This document shows, piece by piece, positions 1 to 7,984 of a stretch of DNA of 64,000 nt. The first letter of the stretch is position 1. The number at the start of each line of letters is the position of its first letter. The notes under the pieces are model-generated. The model was not told the DNA's origin. It saw only the letters and a list, made by a program, of their open reading frames with translations, and did not search any database. Source of the DNA: Dehalococcoidia bacterium (GTDB lineage Bacteria > Chloroflexota > Dehalococcoidia > Bin125); contig JAJDWB010000007.1 in the NCBI GenBank assembly GCA_022825855.1, positions 248,001-312,000 of the forward strand. Direction: 5' to 3'. The translations under genes and the position numbers were made by a program.

Positions 1-845
1 CTCGCCGGTTGACGGCCGTGCACAGCGAGTCGGTCGAAGTGGTCGACGGTCCGGGCATTGCGGCCAACGGCCGGGCGGCGCCGGCCAAGGACGTGTCCGG
101 GGGCGTATCCGAGGGCGCGTTCGCCTCGGTCGACTTCGCCTATGAGGACACATCGAGGGCGGCGCTCGACGATGTCTCGTTCGAACTGAAGCCGGGCGGG
201 ACGGTGGCGCTGGTCGGTCCTTCGGGAGCGGGCAAGACGACGGCGGCACACCTGATGTTGCGGTTCTGGGATCCGCAGGATGGACGGATCACGCTGGAGG
301 ATTCGGATCTGCGCGCCTACCGGCTGGACGAGCTGCGCGGTCAGGTCGCGCTGGTCGCCCAGGACACCTACCTGTTCAACGCCTCGATCCGCAACAACCT
401 GCTGGTCGCCAAACCCGACGCGAACGAGGAGGAATTGCTGTTGGCGATCGAGCGGGCGGGCCTGGCCGACTTCGTGGAGTCGCTGCCGGACGGGCTGGAC
501 ACGCCGGTGGGCGAACGGGGCGCGCAACTCTCGGGCGGTCAGCGCCAGCGCGTGGCGATCGGCCGCGCGCTGCTCAAGGACGCTCCGGTGCTGATTCTGG
601 ACGAGGCGACGTCTCACCTGGACGGACTCAACGAGCGGCTGGTCCGCAATGCTCTGGACGAACTGATGGAAGACCGCACGACGCTGGTGATCGCGCACCG
701 GCTCTCGACCGTGCGCGACGCCGATCAGATCGTGGTGCTGGACGAGGGCCAGGTCGTGGAGATTGGCAAGCATGACGATCTGGCGTCGCGGGACGGGCTC
801 TACGCTCGCCTCGTCCGCCGCCAGCTTGCTGCGGCGCGGCGATAA
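1..845 (+). CDS. ABC exporter ATP-binding domain, 5' truncated by window edge
   Basis: This is the C-terminal nucleotide-binding part of an ABC exporter of the MsbA/multidrug type, which couples ATP hydrolysis to export across the inner membrane. Visible motifs are Walker A (GPSGAGKTT), a Q-loop (VAQDTYLFNASI), the signature LSGGQRQR, Walker B (VLILDEAT) and the H-loop (VIAHRLS). The reading frame stays open to the window edge, so the TTG at position 9 is probably not the true start. The membrane-spanning half, usually about 320 residues, should lie upstream. The substrate cannot be told. It converges with dnaE2 across 27 bases. Confidence 0.9.
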   Translation, partial: RRLTAVHSESVEVVDGPGIAANGRAAPAKDVSGGVSEGAFASVDFAYEDTSRAALDDVSFELKPGGTVALVGPSGAGKTTAAHLMLRFWDPQDGRITLEDSDLRAYRLDELRGQVALVAQDTYLFNASIRNNLLVAKPDANEEELLLAIERAGLADFVESLPDGLDTPVGERGAQLSGGQRQRVAIGRALLKDAPVLILDEATSHLDGLNERLVRNALDELMEDRTTLVIAHRLSTVRDADQIVVLDEGQVVEIGKHDDLASRDGLYARLVRRQLAAARR

Positions 846-872
846 CGCCGGCAGCGGAGGGCCGGGCGCTGT

Positions 873-3800
873 TCAGTGCCAGTCGTGGGCGCTGGGCATG
901 CGAATGTCGGCGCCGATCGCGTCGATCCGTTCGGCCACGATGTTGGTCGTCCCGTCCCAGCGGTCGATACGTCCCTGCAGCAGGATGAGCTGGTTCGAGA
1001 GCGCCCGGCGGCAGCGAGCGAAGACTTTGGGCCAGACGATCGACTGCACGTCGCCGGTTTCGTCCTCGATTGTGACGAAGACGGTGCCGTCCTGGCCGCG
1101 CGGATGCTGGCGCGCGATCGGCCAGCCGGCGATGCGGATGCGGGCGCCATCCTCGCAGTCGTAGACCTGAGCGGTCGTGAGGACGCCCGCGTCCAGGGTG
1201 GGGCGGATGAACTCCATCACGTGACCGCGGGGGTAGATGCCGAGCGTCCGGTACTCGCCAACCATTTTCTCGTAGTCGGTGAAGTCGTCGAAGCTCGGCG
1301 GCGCTTCCGCGCCGACGACCGGAAAGGCGCGCTGGCCCGATCGCGCGGGGCGGATCGAGAGTCCTGCTTCCCACAGCGCCTCACGGCGGTTGGGCGTGAC
1401 GGCGTCGAACGCGCCTGCCTCAATCAGCGATCGCACCGCCTGCGGCTTGAGCCCGGTGCGGCGGACCAGTTCGCCCGCGTCGGCGTAGGGCCCGCGCGCC
1501 TCGCGTTCCGCGACGATCAGCCGCGCCGACTCGGGTCCGATGTCCTTGATCATGCCCAGGCCGAGGCGCCCCCCCTCTGCCTGCGGCATCTCCCCCCGCG
1601 GAGCGGGGGGAGAAGGGAAGGCAGGCGCGGCCCGGACCTCGCTGTGGTTGACGCAGGGGTTGAGGAAGCGCACGCCGAACTTGCGGGCGTCCTCCTTGAG
1701 CGTCTCGACCGGATAGAAGCCCATCGGCTGGTTGTTGATCAGCGTGACGAAGAACTCGAGCGGGTGGTAGCGCTTGAGCCAGGCGGCCTGGTAGGCGGTG
1801 ATCGCGAAGGCGTGCGAGTGCGATTCGGGGAACATGTAATGGCCGTTGATCTTGCCGAAGATCTTCTCGGCGATGTCGGGCGGCACGCCGTTCGCCCGCG
1901 CGCCTTCGAGGAAGCGCTCGCGGTGCATGGCGATCAGATGATCGTTGTTGGCCCGCGCGAAGGCGCGGCGAACCTCGTCCGCCTCGGCCGCGGTCATGCC
2001 GGCGACGTCCATGATCAGTTGCACGACCTGTTCCTGCCAGACGATCACGCCGCAGCCGCGCTCCAGGGCGCGCTCCTCCAGCGGATGGTCGTACTCCCAC
2101 TCGACGCCGTGCCGGTAGCGGTCGACGAACTGGCTCACCGCGCTGCCCTGGGTGCCGACGCCGGGCCGGATCAGCGCGACCTGGTAGGCGAGGTCGAGCA
2201 GTCGGCGCGACCTGAGCCGCTGGCCCATCTTGAGCTGCGCCGGCGACTGGAGCAGGAAGACGCCCTTCGAGCGGCCCGCGTTGATCATGTCGTAGACGCC
2301 GTCGTCCTCGGGGCTGAGCCGGCTGAGATCGGGCCGTTCGCCGCTGCGCTGTTCGATCAGATCGAGCGCCTCCTCGAGCTGGTCGAGCACGGGCAGGGAG
2401 AGCAGGTCGATCTTGGCGAAGTTGGCGTCGGCGACGCTGTCCTTGTTCCAGTCCATGATGTAGCGACCCTCCATCGCGCCGGCGCGGACCGGCACCATCT
2501 CGGGGATCGGCGAGTCGCTGAGGATCATCCCGCCCACGTGCTGACCCAGGCCGCGCGGCGCGTTCATGAGTTGCGGGGCGAGCGCGATCAGGTCGCGCCA
2601 GCCGTGGGCATCGACCTTGTCGCGGAAGGCGGGCAACTGTTGCATCTCCTCGCGCAGGCGCGCGCCGTCGTGCGAGTGGATCCGTTTCGAGAGCATCCGC
2701 AGATCGTCCTGCGGCAAACCCAGCGCCTTGCCCAAGTCCTGGATGATGCCCTTGACCGAATAGGTGGAGATCGCGCCGGTGAGGACGGCGTAGTCGCGGC
2801 CGAAGTACTCGTGCACGCGCTCGATCAGTTCGTCGCGCAGCCCGCGGGGGAAGTCAAGGTCAATGTCGGGCAAGGAGGTCATGTCGTCGGGCAGGAAGCG
2901 CTCGAGGGTGAGTTCCCACTTGAGCGGATCGACGTGGCTGATGCCGATCAGGTAGCCGACCAGCAGGGCCACCGACGATCCGCGACCGCGGCCCGGCGGA
3001 CGCTTCTCCAGCGGCGTCTCCGGCTCGGCCAGACCGCGTTCTTCCATGATTTGCTGGGCCAGACGCACGATCTCTCGGTAGAGCAGCAGGAAGCCGGCCA
3101 GGTGATGCCGGCCAATCAGGTTGAACTCTTCCTCCAGGCGCTGCTCGACCTCCGGTGTGACGGAGCCGTAGCGCCGCGCCGCAGCCTCATGGCAGAGGCG
3201 CTTGAGATAGGTCTCGGGCGTGTAGCCCTCGGGCACGATTGGCTCGGGCAGGGTGTAGCCGAGGTCGGTGCTGAGGTTGAAGGCGCACTGCTCGGCGACG
3301 CGTTGCGTGTTGCAGACGGCCTCGGGGAACTCCGAGAACAGCTCGGCCATCTGCGCGCCGGACTTGAGGTGCAGGTGATGATTGGCCTGGATGTAACGCA
3401 GCGCCTGGTCGATCGTCGTGTTGCGTTTGGCCGCGACCAGCGCGTGCTGCAGGCGGTAGCGCTCGGGCGCGTGATAGTGGACGTCGTTCGAGGCGACCAG
3501 CGGCGCTCCGAGCTCGCGTGCCAGTCCGACCAGCTCGCGGTTGCGCTCGGTGTCGCCGCGCAGGAAGTTCTGCTGCAGCTCGACGTAGACGGAGTCCGCG
3601 CCGTACCAGTCGCGGTAGCGACCAAGCAGCGCTCGAGCCGCAACCCCCTCACCCGACAGCGCCAGCCGGGAGAGCGCGCCGTGCCGTCCACCGGCGAGCA
3701 GCACCAGTCCCTCGGCATGCTCGGACAGATGGGCCGGATCGAGCCGGGGTTCGCGCCGGTCAACCGTGTTGGCGAGCGTGAACAGCCGCGAGAGGTTGGT

Positions 3801-4061
3801 GTAGCCCTCGCGTGACTTGGTCAGCAGCGTGACGCGCGAGTCGTCCTGGAGCGTGAGTTCGCCGCCGGTGATCGGCTGGATCTCGAGGCTGTTCGCCAGC
3901 CGGGCAAACTCCAGGGCTCCGCAGAGATTGGTGTCGGTCAATCCCATGGCCGGCAGGCCCAGCGCCCGAGCCTGGGCGAGTAGCTCGTGGCCGTGGGACG
4001 CGCCGAGGCCGAAGGAGTGAAAGCTCTTGGCGTGCAGTTCGACGTAGATCACATCAACCAC
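873..4061 (-). CDS. dnaE2: Error-prone DNA polymerase III alpha subunit DnaE2
   Basis: DnaE2 (also ImuC) is the C-family polymerase that carries out damage-tolerant, mutagenic synthesis with ImuB. The protein has 1062 residues, normal for the family. An N-terminal PHP domain covers about residues 7-250. The palm holds PDIDLDF at 398-404 (Asp399, Asp401) and KIDLLSL with Asp552, which are the expected catalytic acids. A C-terminal OB fold follows and the chain ends SAHDWH. The start is GTG at 4061, 9 bases after the imuB stop, so the two are co-transcribed. About residues 811-831 are a Pro/Gly-rich insertion encoded by a palindromic repeat (see 1590-1612). No imuA gene lies beside it. Confidence 0.95.
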   Translation of the reverse strand: MVDVIYVELHAKSFHSFGLGASHGHELLAQARALGLPAMGLTDTNLCGALEFARLANSLEIQPITGGELTLQDDSRVTLLTKSREGYTNLSRLFTLANTVDRREPRLDPAHLSEHAEGLVLLAGGRHGALSRLALSGEGVAARALLGRYRDWYGADSVYVELQQNFLRGDTERNRELVGLARELGAPLVASNDVHYHAPERYRLQHALVAAKRNTTIDQALRYIQANHHLHLKSGAQMAELFSEFPEAVCNTQRVAEQCAFNLSTDLGYTLPEPIVPEGYTPETYLKRLCHEAAARRYGSVTPEVEQRLEEEFNLIGRHHLAGFLLLYREIVRLAQQIMEERGLAEPETPLEKRPPGRGRGSSVALLVGYLIGISHVDPLKWELTLERFLPDDMTSLPDIDLDFPRGLRDELIERVHEYFGRDYAVLTGAISTYSVKGIIQDLGKALGLPQDDLRMLSKRIHSHDGARLREEMQQLPAFRDKVDAHGWRDLIALAPQLMNAPRGLGQHVGGMILSDSPIPEMVPVRAGAMEGRYIMDWNKDSVADANFAKIDLLSLPVLDQLEEALDLIEQRSGERPDLSRLSPEDDGVYDMINAGRSKGVFLLQSPAQLKMGQRLRSRRLLDLAYQVALIRPGVGTQGSAVSQFVDRYRHGVEWEYDHPLEERALERGCGVIVWQEQVVQLIMDVAGMTAAEADEVRRAFARANNDHLIAMHRERFLEGARANGVPPDIAEKIFGKINGHYMFPESHSHAFAITAYQAAWLKRYHPLEFFVTLINNQPMGFYPVETLKEDARKFGVRFLNPCVNHSEVRAAPAFPSPPAPRGEMPQAEGGRLGLGMIKDIGPESARLIVAEREARGPYADAGELVRRTGLKPQAVRSLIEAGAFDAVTPNRREALWEAGLSIRPARSGQRAFPVVGAEAPPSFDDFTDYEKMVGEYRTLGIYPRGHVMEFIRPTLDAGVLTTAQVYDCEDGARIRIAGWPIARQHPRGQDGTVFVTIEDETGDVQSIVWPKVFARCRRALSNQLILLQGRIDRWDGTTNIVAERIDAIGADIRMPSAHDWH
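1590..1612. repeat. REP-like palindrome inserted in frame in dnaE2
   Basis: An 8-bp perfect inverted repeat (CTCCCCCC, 7-base loop, GGGGGGAG) lies inside the dnaE2 coding region. Together with its flank (CTCTG, then GGCATCTCC) it matches the intergenic element at about 41635-41680, which has the same order of motifs. It is therefore read as a mobile palindromic repeat captured in coding sequence rather than native polymerase sequence. The affected codons are about 1569-1631. Confidence 0.7.
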
Positions 4062-4070
4062 GTTCCCGTC

Positions 4071-5573
4071 TCAGGCTGTCTGCCGATACCACTGCTGATC
4101 CTCCTGATCGCGATAGATCGTCAGCCGCTGACCGTCCTCCCGGCTGATTCGGTAGTAGCTGCGGTGCATGGGTGTGGGACGCCACCAGAGATCGAAACTC
4201 CAGCGATCCTCGATGTCTGTGACATCCTGCCATTCGGTTCCGATGCGCACCGCCCTCGGTTCCTGCGCGGGGCCCTCGCGGACTTCGACGACAGACGGGA
4301 CGGAGACGGGACGCATACCGTCGGCGGCGGCCGGGTCGATGGAGACCTGAACGGTACGCATTTCGGGGGCGGGATGCCAGGGCGCGATCTCGACCATGCG
4401 GTGCAGCGCGTGCTTGCCCTTGAGCCGGGCCTGGAGCTGGCGCTCGGTCTCGAGCAGGCGGCGCTCGCGGTCGGCGCGGAGGTCGGGGAAGAGCGAGAGC
4501 TGGACGCCCGAGGCGCCGCTGAGGTTGCCCAGCGTGACGGTCATTGCTTCGACCGGCGCCCGCGGATGCTCGGTCTCGAGCCGGCCCTTGATAATCTCCG
4601 CCGCCCGCTGCCAGTTGCCGACGCCGCTCTTGAAGTGAAACTCTTTGATCCACGTCGACGCATCGGTGGGTGCATCCTCGAGCGTGCAGACGAGCGTGGC
4701 CGAACCGGCGTAGCGGCCCTGCATCGGCGGTTGCGCGAAGACGCGCGTGAGCAGCATGTCGACCGCGACGCGCAGCAGCTCCAATGAAGCCGAGGCGGCC
4801 GGCAGCGTGACCGTCTCGGTGATCGATTCCTCGGCGACGCGCGGCTGCAGCGGACGCTCGTCGATGCCGCGGCACAGCTCCCAGGCGCGCCGACCCTCGT
4901 GTCCGAAGCGGTCGAGCAGCGCGTGCATCTCCTGCGCCGCGACGTCGCCCATCGTGTGCAGTCCGAGCCGGTGCAGGTCGTCGAGCAGCTCGGAGGGGAC
5001 CAGCGTCGGGGGCAGCAGATTGATCGAGTGCGGCGCGAGGAAGGCGGCGGCGTCCCGGCCGACCCGGCTGACGCCCGGCGCGCCCCGCATGCGGGCGGCG
5101 ACGAAGGCGGGGAACTTGCCTCCGGACTCGCCCTGCGCGATGCCGATGCGAGGCTCGAAGTGGGAAGGCACGGCGTGCAGCAGCGCGTCGAGCATCGGCG
5201 TCTCGCCGCCGTACATCGCGGCGAGCCCGTCGAGTCCCACGTAGGCGACGCCCGGCTCGGCATCCTGTTTCGCCGCCTCGACGCGGTCGCTGACATCGTC
5301 CAGCGCGCGCAGCAGGCGCTCGAACTCGCGCGCGTAGTGCGGCTCGTCCGCCTCCAGGACGACGGCCTCGGGCTGCAGGCTCAGGGCCTGATCGAGCGTC
5401 ATCCCCACTTCGACCGCCTCGGCCGCCGGCAGGCAGTCGATCACCGCCGGCCGGGAGCCCGAGCGATCGACGATCACGCCCGCCGCCGCCCACAGTTCGG
5501 GCCGCCGGGCCAGCTCGACGCGAGCGCGGAAGTGGGAAATCAGCAGGCAGGCGATGGTCGCGGCGTCGGCCAT
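4071..5573 (-). CDS. imuB: ImuB-like inactive Y-family polymerase, DnaE2 partner
   Basis: The product is a 500-residue Y-family polymerase-like protein of the ImuB type, which links DnaE2 to the sliding clamp in the mutasome. It keeps Y-family landmarks such as VGLDGLAAMYGGE (about residues 113-125) and the helix-hairpin-like region with LHRLGLHTMGDVAA. It lacks the usual N-terminal catalytic DMD/DxD acids, as expected for ImuB. A QLSLFPD motif near residue 360 resembles a beta-clamp binding motif (QLxLF). It is the first gene of the operon, with an SOS promoter directly upstream and dnaE2 9 bases downstream. The ATG at 5573 follows GGAGAG at about 12 bases. Confidence 0.85.
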   Translation of the reverse strand: MADAATIACLLISHFRARVELARRPELWAAAGVIVDRSGSRPAVIDCLPAAEAVEVGMTLDQALSLQPEAVVLEADEPHYAREFERLLRALDDVSDRVEAAKQDAEPGVAYVGLDGLAAMYGGETPMLDALLHAVPSHFEPRIGIAQGESGGKFPAFVAARMRGAPGVSRVGRDAAAFLAPHSINLLPPTLVPSELLDDLHRLGLHTMGDVAAQEMHALLDRFGHEGRRAWELCRGIDERPLQPRVAEESITETVTLPAASASLELLRVAVDMLLTRVFAQPPMQGRYAGSATLVCTLEDAPTDASTWIKEFHFKSGVGNWQRAAEIIKGRLETEHPRAPVEAMTVTLGNLSGASGVQLSLFPDLRADRERRLLETERQLQARLKGKHALHRMVEIAPWHPAPEMRTVQVSIDPAAADGMRPVSVPSVVEVREGPAQEPRAVRIGTEWQDVTDIEDRWSFDLWWRPTPMHRSYYRISREDGQRLTIYRDQEDQQWYRQTA

Positions 5574-5603
5574 ATCTGGTCACTCTCCAGAGTTCGGAGA
5601 GTC

Positions 5604-5632
5604 AGCATACAGAACAGTCGTTCGTCTCTCAA
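5604..5632 (-). promoter_or_regulatory. Sigma-70 type promoter of imuB-dnaE2
   Basis: On the minus strand there is TTGAGA (5632-5627), a spacer of exactly 17 bases, then TATGCT (5609-5604). Transcription would start near 5597, giving a 5' leader of about 24 bases before the imuB ATG. The spacer contains the LexA-type operator, so repressor binding would block polymerase directly. Confidence 0.75.
5612..5623. promoter_or_regulatory. LexA (SOS) box, GAAC-N4-GTTC
   Basis: The sequence GAACAGTCGTTC is a perfect match to the Gram-positive/actinobacterial-type SOS box core (GAAC-N4-GTTC). It sits between the -35 and -10 hexamers of the imuB promoter, 38 bases from the start codon. This placement predicts LexA repression of imuB-dnaE2 and induction by DNA damage. 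The lexA gene itself is not in the window. Confidence 0.85.
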
Positions 5633-5711
5633 GTGGGAGCGACCACATCGGGGGAGGACACATAACGCGGGGTCTGCGCCTCCTCCTTTGGAGGGAAGCT
5701 GCAGTGAGTCC

Positions 5712-5792
5712 ATGAAGAAGTCGCATAGAGCCAAGGGATATCTCTACGACATCCTCGATACGGCCCAGCTCACTCGGGACAACGACCTCTAG
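5712..5792 (+). pseudogene. Possible remnant of a HepT-like (DUF86) N-terminus
   Basis: A 26-codon open frame encodes a segment (KGYLYDILDTAQ) resembling the N-terminal helix of HepT/DUF86 toxins, which commonly begins with xYLxDILxAI. No full gene or MNT-type partner is present, and the frame stops where yqeC ends on the other strand. It may be a decayed gene fragment or chance similarity. Confidence 0.25.
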
Positions 5793-6562
5793 TCGACCAC
5801 ATCCAACAACCCCGACCCCGCATCCCACAGCACTGCCCGACCCTCGATCTGCGACGCCAACGCCCTCGACCCCTCCGGGTTCCTCCCTGCCCCCGACACC
5901 AGCACCACGAACTCCGCCGACTCGGGCACGCCCTTCCGACCGCCGTCGGACGACGTCAACACCTTCGCCGCCAGTTCGGGAGTGACTACGTCGCCGATCT
6001 TGGCTCCTGCGATCTGGGCGGCGATTTCTGGGCGGTGGACCGAACGCTCATCGAGGGGGCGGCCCAGGACGCTGGCGCCGATCACGGCGGCCACGACGTC
6101 GACGCCCTCGGGGATGACCGGTTCGTGAACGCCGGGGGCCTTGAAGGGGCGGCCTCGGGAGCCGTCGGCCTCGACCGCAACGAGGCTGGCGAGGCCGGCG
6201 TCGACGGCGCTGCGCGGCCAGGCGGGATCGACGCCGAGCACGCGCTCTCGGTCCCCGCGGCCGGAGCCGACGACGGCCGAAGCGCGGCCCCGCGAGCGGA
6301 TGTCGTCGAGCGCGCCGGCGCGGAAGGCGGCGTCGCGGCCGATGGCAAGCGGGAGCTGACGGCCCTCGGCGGGGATGGTCATCCTGGTGGTCGTCGTGAG
6401 CACGGTCAGGTCCCCAACGCCATCGTGGCCGCCGGCGACTTCCCACTCGGTGGCGAGCGCGAAGAGGATGGTCGTCTTGCCGCCGCCGCCGACGGTCGCG
6501 AAGACGGCCGGGCGGGTAATCCCCAATGCGTCGTGCAGCGGCAGGTTGGACGCTGTGCCCAT
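5789..6562 (-). CDS. yqeC: YqeC-family molybdoenzyme maturation protein
   Basis: YqeC-family proteins are small P-loop-like proteins linked to selenium-dependent or other molybdenum hydroxylases; their exact reaction is not established. The N-terminus has TVGGGGKTT (about residues 23-31), then TTTTRM, and VEADGSRGRPFKAP near the middle, all characteristic of the family. Length (257 residues) is normal. It is divergent from mobA with only 22 bases between the starts, so the two genes share a promoter region. This supports a role in molybdenum cofactor delivery, although no molybdenum hydroxylase subunit lies in the window. Confidence 0.82.
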   Translation of the reverse strand: MGTASNLPLHDALGITRPAVFATVGGGGKTTILFALATEWEVAGGHDGVGDLTVLTTTTRMTIPAEGRQLPLAIGRDAAFRAGALDDIRSRGRASAVVGSGRGDRERVLGVDPAWPRSAVDAGLASLVAVEADGSRGRPFKAPGVHEPVIPEGVDVVAAVIGASVLGRPLDERSVHRPEIAAQIAGAKIGDVVTPELAAKVLTSSDGGRKGVPESAEFVVLVSGAGRNPEGSRALASQIEGRAVLWDAGSGLLDVVD

Positions 6563-6584
6563 GCCCGCAGCGTAAACTCAAGCC

Positions 6585-7208
6585 ATGAGTGCCTCGTGTT
6601 CCGTGATCATCCTGGCCGGTGGATTCGGCCGCCGGCTGGGCCGCGACAAGGCGACGACCGAAGCCGGCGGGCGACCGCTGCTGCACTGGAGCGCGCTCGC
6701 CGCGGCCCAGGTCAGCGATGACATCGTCGTCGCCCGACGCCCCGACCAGCAGTTGCCGCCGCTGGACGGCGTGCACTGGCGCGAGGCGGTCGACCACCGG
6801 CACGACCGCGGGCCGTTGGCCGGCCTTGAAGCGGCGCTGCCGCTGATCAAACACGAAGTGGCGGTCGCGGTCGCCTGCGACATGCCGTTCCTCGATCCTG
6901 CACTCATGCGGGCGATCGCCGAGGCCTGCGACGGCGTGGAGATCGCGATGCCCTACCTCGACGGCGTCGCCCAGCCATTGCTCGCGGCCTACCGGCCGAC
7001 GATCGTGCCGCATGCGACGCGGCTGCTGGAGGAGGGCGACGGCCGGATCCGGGCGTTGCTGCCGCTGGTCGAGCATCGCTTGCTGGTGGAGGATGAGCTT
7101 CGCGTGCTGGATCCGCGGCTCGAATCGTTCACCAACGTCAACCATCTTGAGGACCTGAACGCGGTCGAAGCGGTCCTCAATGTGCGATCGTCAGCCGGAC
7201 CGGTCTGA
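6585..7208 (+). CDS. mobA: Molybdenum cofactor guanylyltransferase MobA
   Basis: MobA-type enzymes attach a nucleotide to molybdopterin (GTP gives MGD; the close paralog MocA uses CTP). The nucleotide-binding motif LAGGFGRRLGRDKA is at residues 10-23, and ACDMPFLDPAL (about 100-110) carries the metal-binding Asp. The NVN motif near residue 185 is also typical. The protein has 207 residues, the usual size. It is divergent from yqeC, which fits a molybdoenzyme maturation pair. Sequence alone does not fully exclude the cytidylyl form. Confidence 0.85.
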   Translation: MSASCSVIILAGGFGRRLGRDKATTEAGGRPLLHWSALAAAQVSDDIVVARRPDQQLPPLDGVHWREAVDHRHDRGPLAGLEAALPLIKHEVAVAVACDMPFLDPALMRAIAEACDGVEIAMPYLDGVAQPLLAAYRPTIVPHATRLLEEGDGRIRALLPLVEHRLLVEDELRVLDPRLESFTNVNHLEDLNAVEAVLNVRSSAGPV

Positions 7209-7236
7209 GGAAATGTCGATCAAGGCCCGGACGAAA

Positions 7237-7276
7237 CCGATCACATCCGATCAAATCCGATCAAGATCGATCAGTA
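7237..7276 (+). repeat. Four 10-bp tandem GATCA repeats upstream of a small-protein operon
   Basis: Four consecutive units, three beginning CCGATCA and the last TCGATCA, repeat at exactly 10-bp intervals and end 14 bases before the ATG at 7291. A further TCGATCA lies at 7216. One unit per helical turn places all copies on the same DNA face, as in a cooperative operator. Simple repeat slippage is the alternative. Confidence 0.7.
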
Positions 7277-7290
7277 GAAGGGACGATCCG

Positions 7291-7602
7291 ATGGCCATGT
7301 ACCGCAGAGTCCTGACCGGCCGGGTGGCGCCCGGCAAGCACGGCGAGTTTCTGCGAGCCGTGGAGGCGGCGCTGGACTATCAGTCGGCCCGGGGAATCGA
7401 GGCGCAGTTCTCGGTCTGGGATGCAATCACCGGGGCCGCCTCGACAGTCGAGATCGTGGCCGAGTTCGAGGATCTCAAGGAGCTCGAACAGTTCGAAGAG
7501 TTGGCCGCGCAGGACCAGCAGTTCGCCCAGTTGCGCCGCGCCGTGCGCGAGGCGATGGTCTTCGACTCGGCCGAAATCAACATTTACCGCAACCTCGTCT
7601 GA
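7291..7602 (+). CDS. Small protein, possible ferredoxin-like alpha/beta-barrel fold
   Basis: The product has 103 residues and I do not recognise it as a named family. The pattern (short strand YRRVLTGRVAPGKHGEFLRA, helix, strand EAQFSVWDAI, acidic helix, strand AEINIYRNL) resembles the dimeric alpha/beta-barrel fold seen in NIPSNAP and antibiotic-biosynthesis monooxygenase-like proteins. The ATG at 7291 follows AGAAGGGA. The frame opens upstream at 7180, but that part overlaps the mobA end and the GATCA repeats. It is the first gene of a run ending with threonine aldolase and a lipoprotein. Confidence 0.65.
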   Translation: MAMYRRVLTGRVAPGKHGEFLRAVEAALDYQSARGIEAQFSVWDAITGAASTVEIVAEFEDLKELEQFEELAAQDQQFAQLRRAVREAMVFDSAEINIYRNLV

Positions 7603-7630
7603 GCAGAGACGATCCGAGTGGAGCAACAGT

Positions 7631-7915
7631 ATGGTCCGCGTCGATCCGCAGCGACAGTCCGAGTATCGCGAGGCGTGGGAGGCCTGGCAGCGGCAACTTA
7701 GCCGCATGCACGAGGTGTTCCTGGATGGCGCGCCGCTGGAGCCGCCCAAACTCAAAGGACTGCTGAATCGCGAGGCTCGGGCCAAGCAGCGCTATGACGC
7801 GGCGCGTGAGGCGCTGCTCGGTATTGGCGCGTTGCCTGCGGCGCCCGGCGGCGTTGGACGCATTCCGGCGCCGTCCATAGACTCAGGGTCAGCGGATGGC
7901 GCGGACGACGTATGA
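7631..7915 (+). CDS. Small hypothetical protein, 94 residues
   Basis: A short charged, helix-prone N-terminal half (DPQRQSEYREAWEAWQRQL) is followed by a basic helix and a low-complexity Ala/Gly/Ser/Asp tail. No signal peptide, membrane segment or known motif is visible. GTGGAGC precedes the ATG. It lies 28 bases after the preceding small gene in the same direction, which suggests co-transcription. Function unknown. Confidence 0.55.
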   Translation: MVRVDPQRQSEYREAWEAWQRQLSRMHEVFLDGAPLEPPKLKGLLNREARAKQRYDAAREALLGIGALPAAPGGVGRIPAPSIDSGSADGADDV

Positions 7916-7952
7916 CCATCCCTGCGCTGCGCGGGGTCCGGGACGGGAACAG

Positions 7953-7973
7953 GTTCCCGCAGATGGCGGGAAC
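7953..7973. repeat. REP-like hairpin
   Basis: GTTCCCGC and GCGGGAAC form an 8-bp perfect stem around a 5-base loop, between two genes of the same direction and 11 bases before the next start. It belongs to the attCCCGC-type palindromes seen elsewhere in the left block. Confidence 0.6.
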
Positions 7974-7984
7974 TGGAGGAAGAG

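Noticed and set aside
876-3815. A 979-codon plus-strand frame opposite dnaE2
   Set aside because: It is the antisense shadow of dnaE2; the polymerase motifs are unambiguous and this frame has no recognisable domain.
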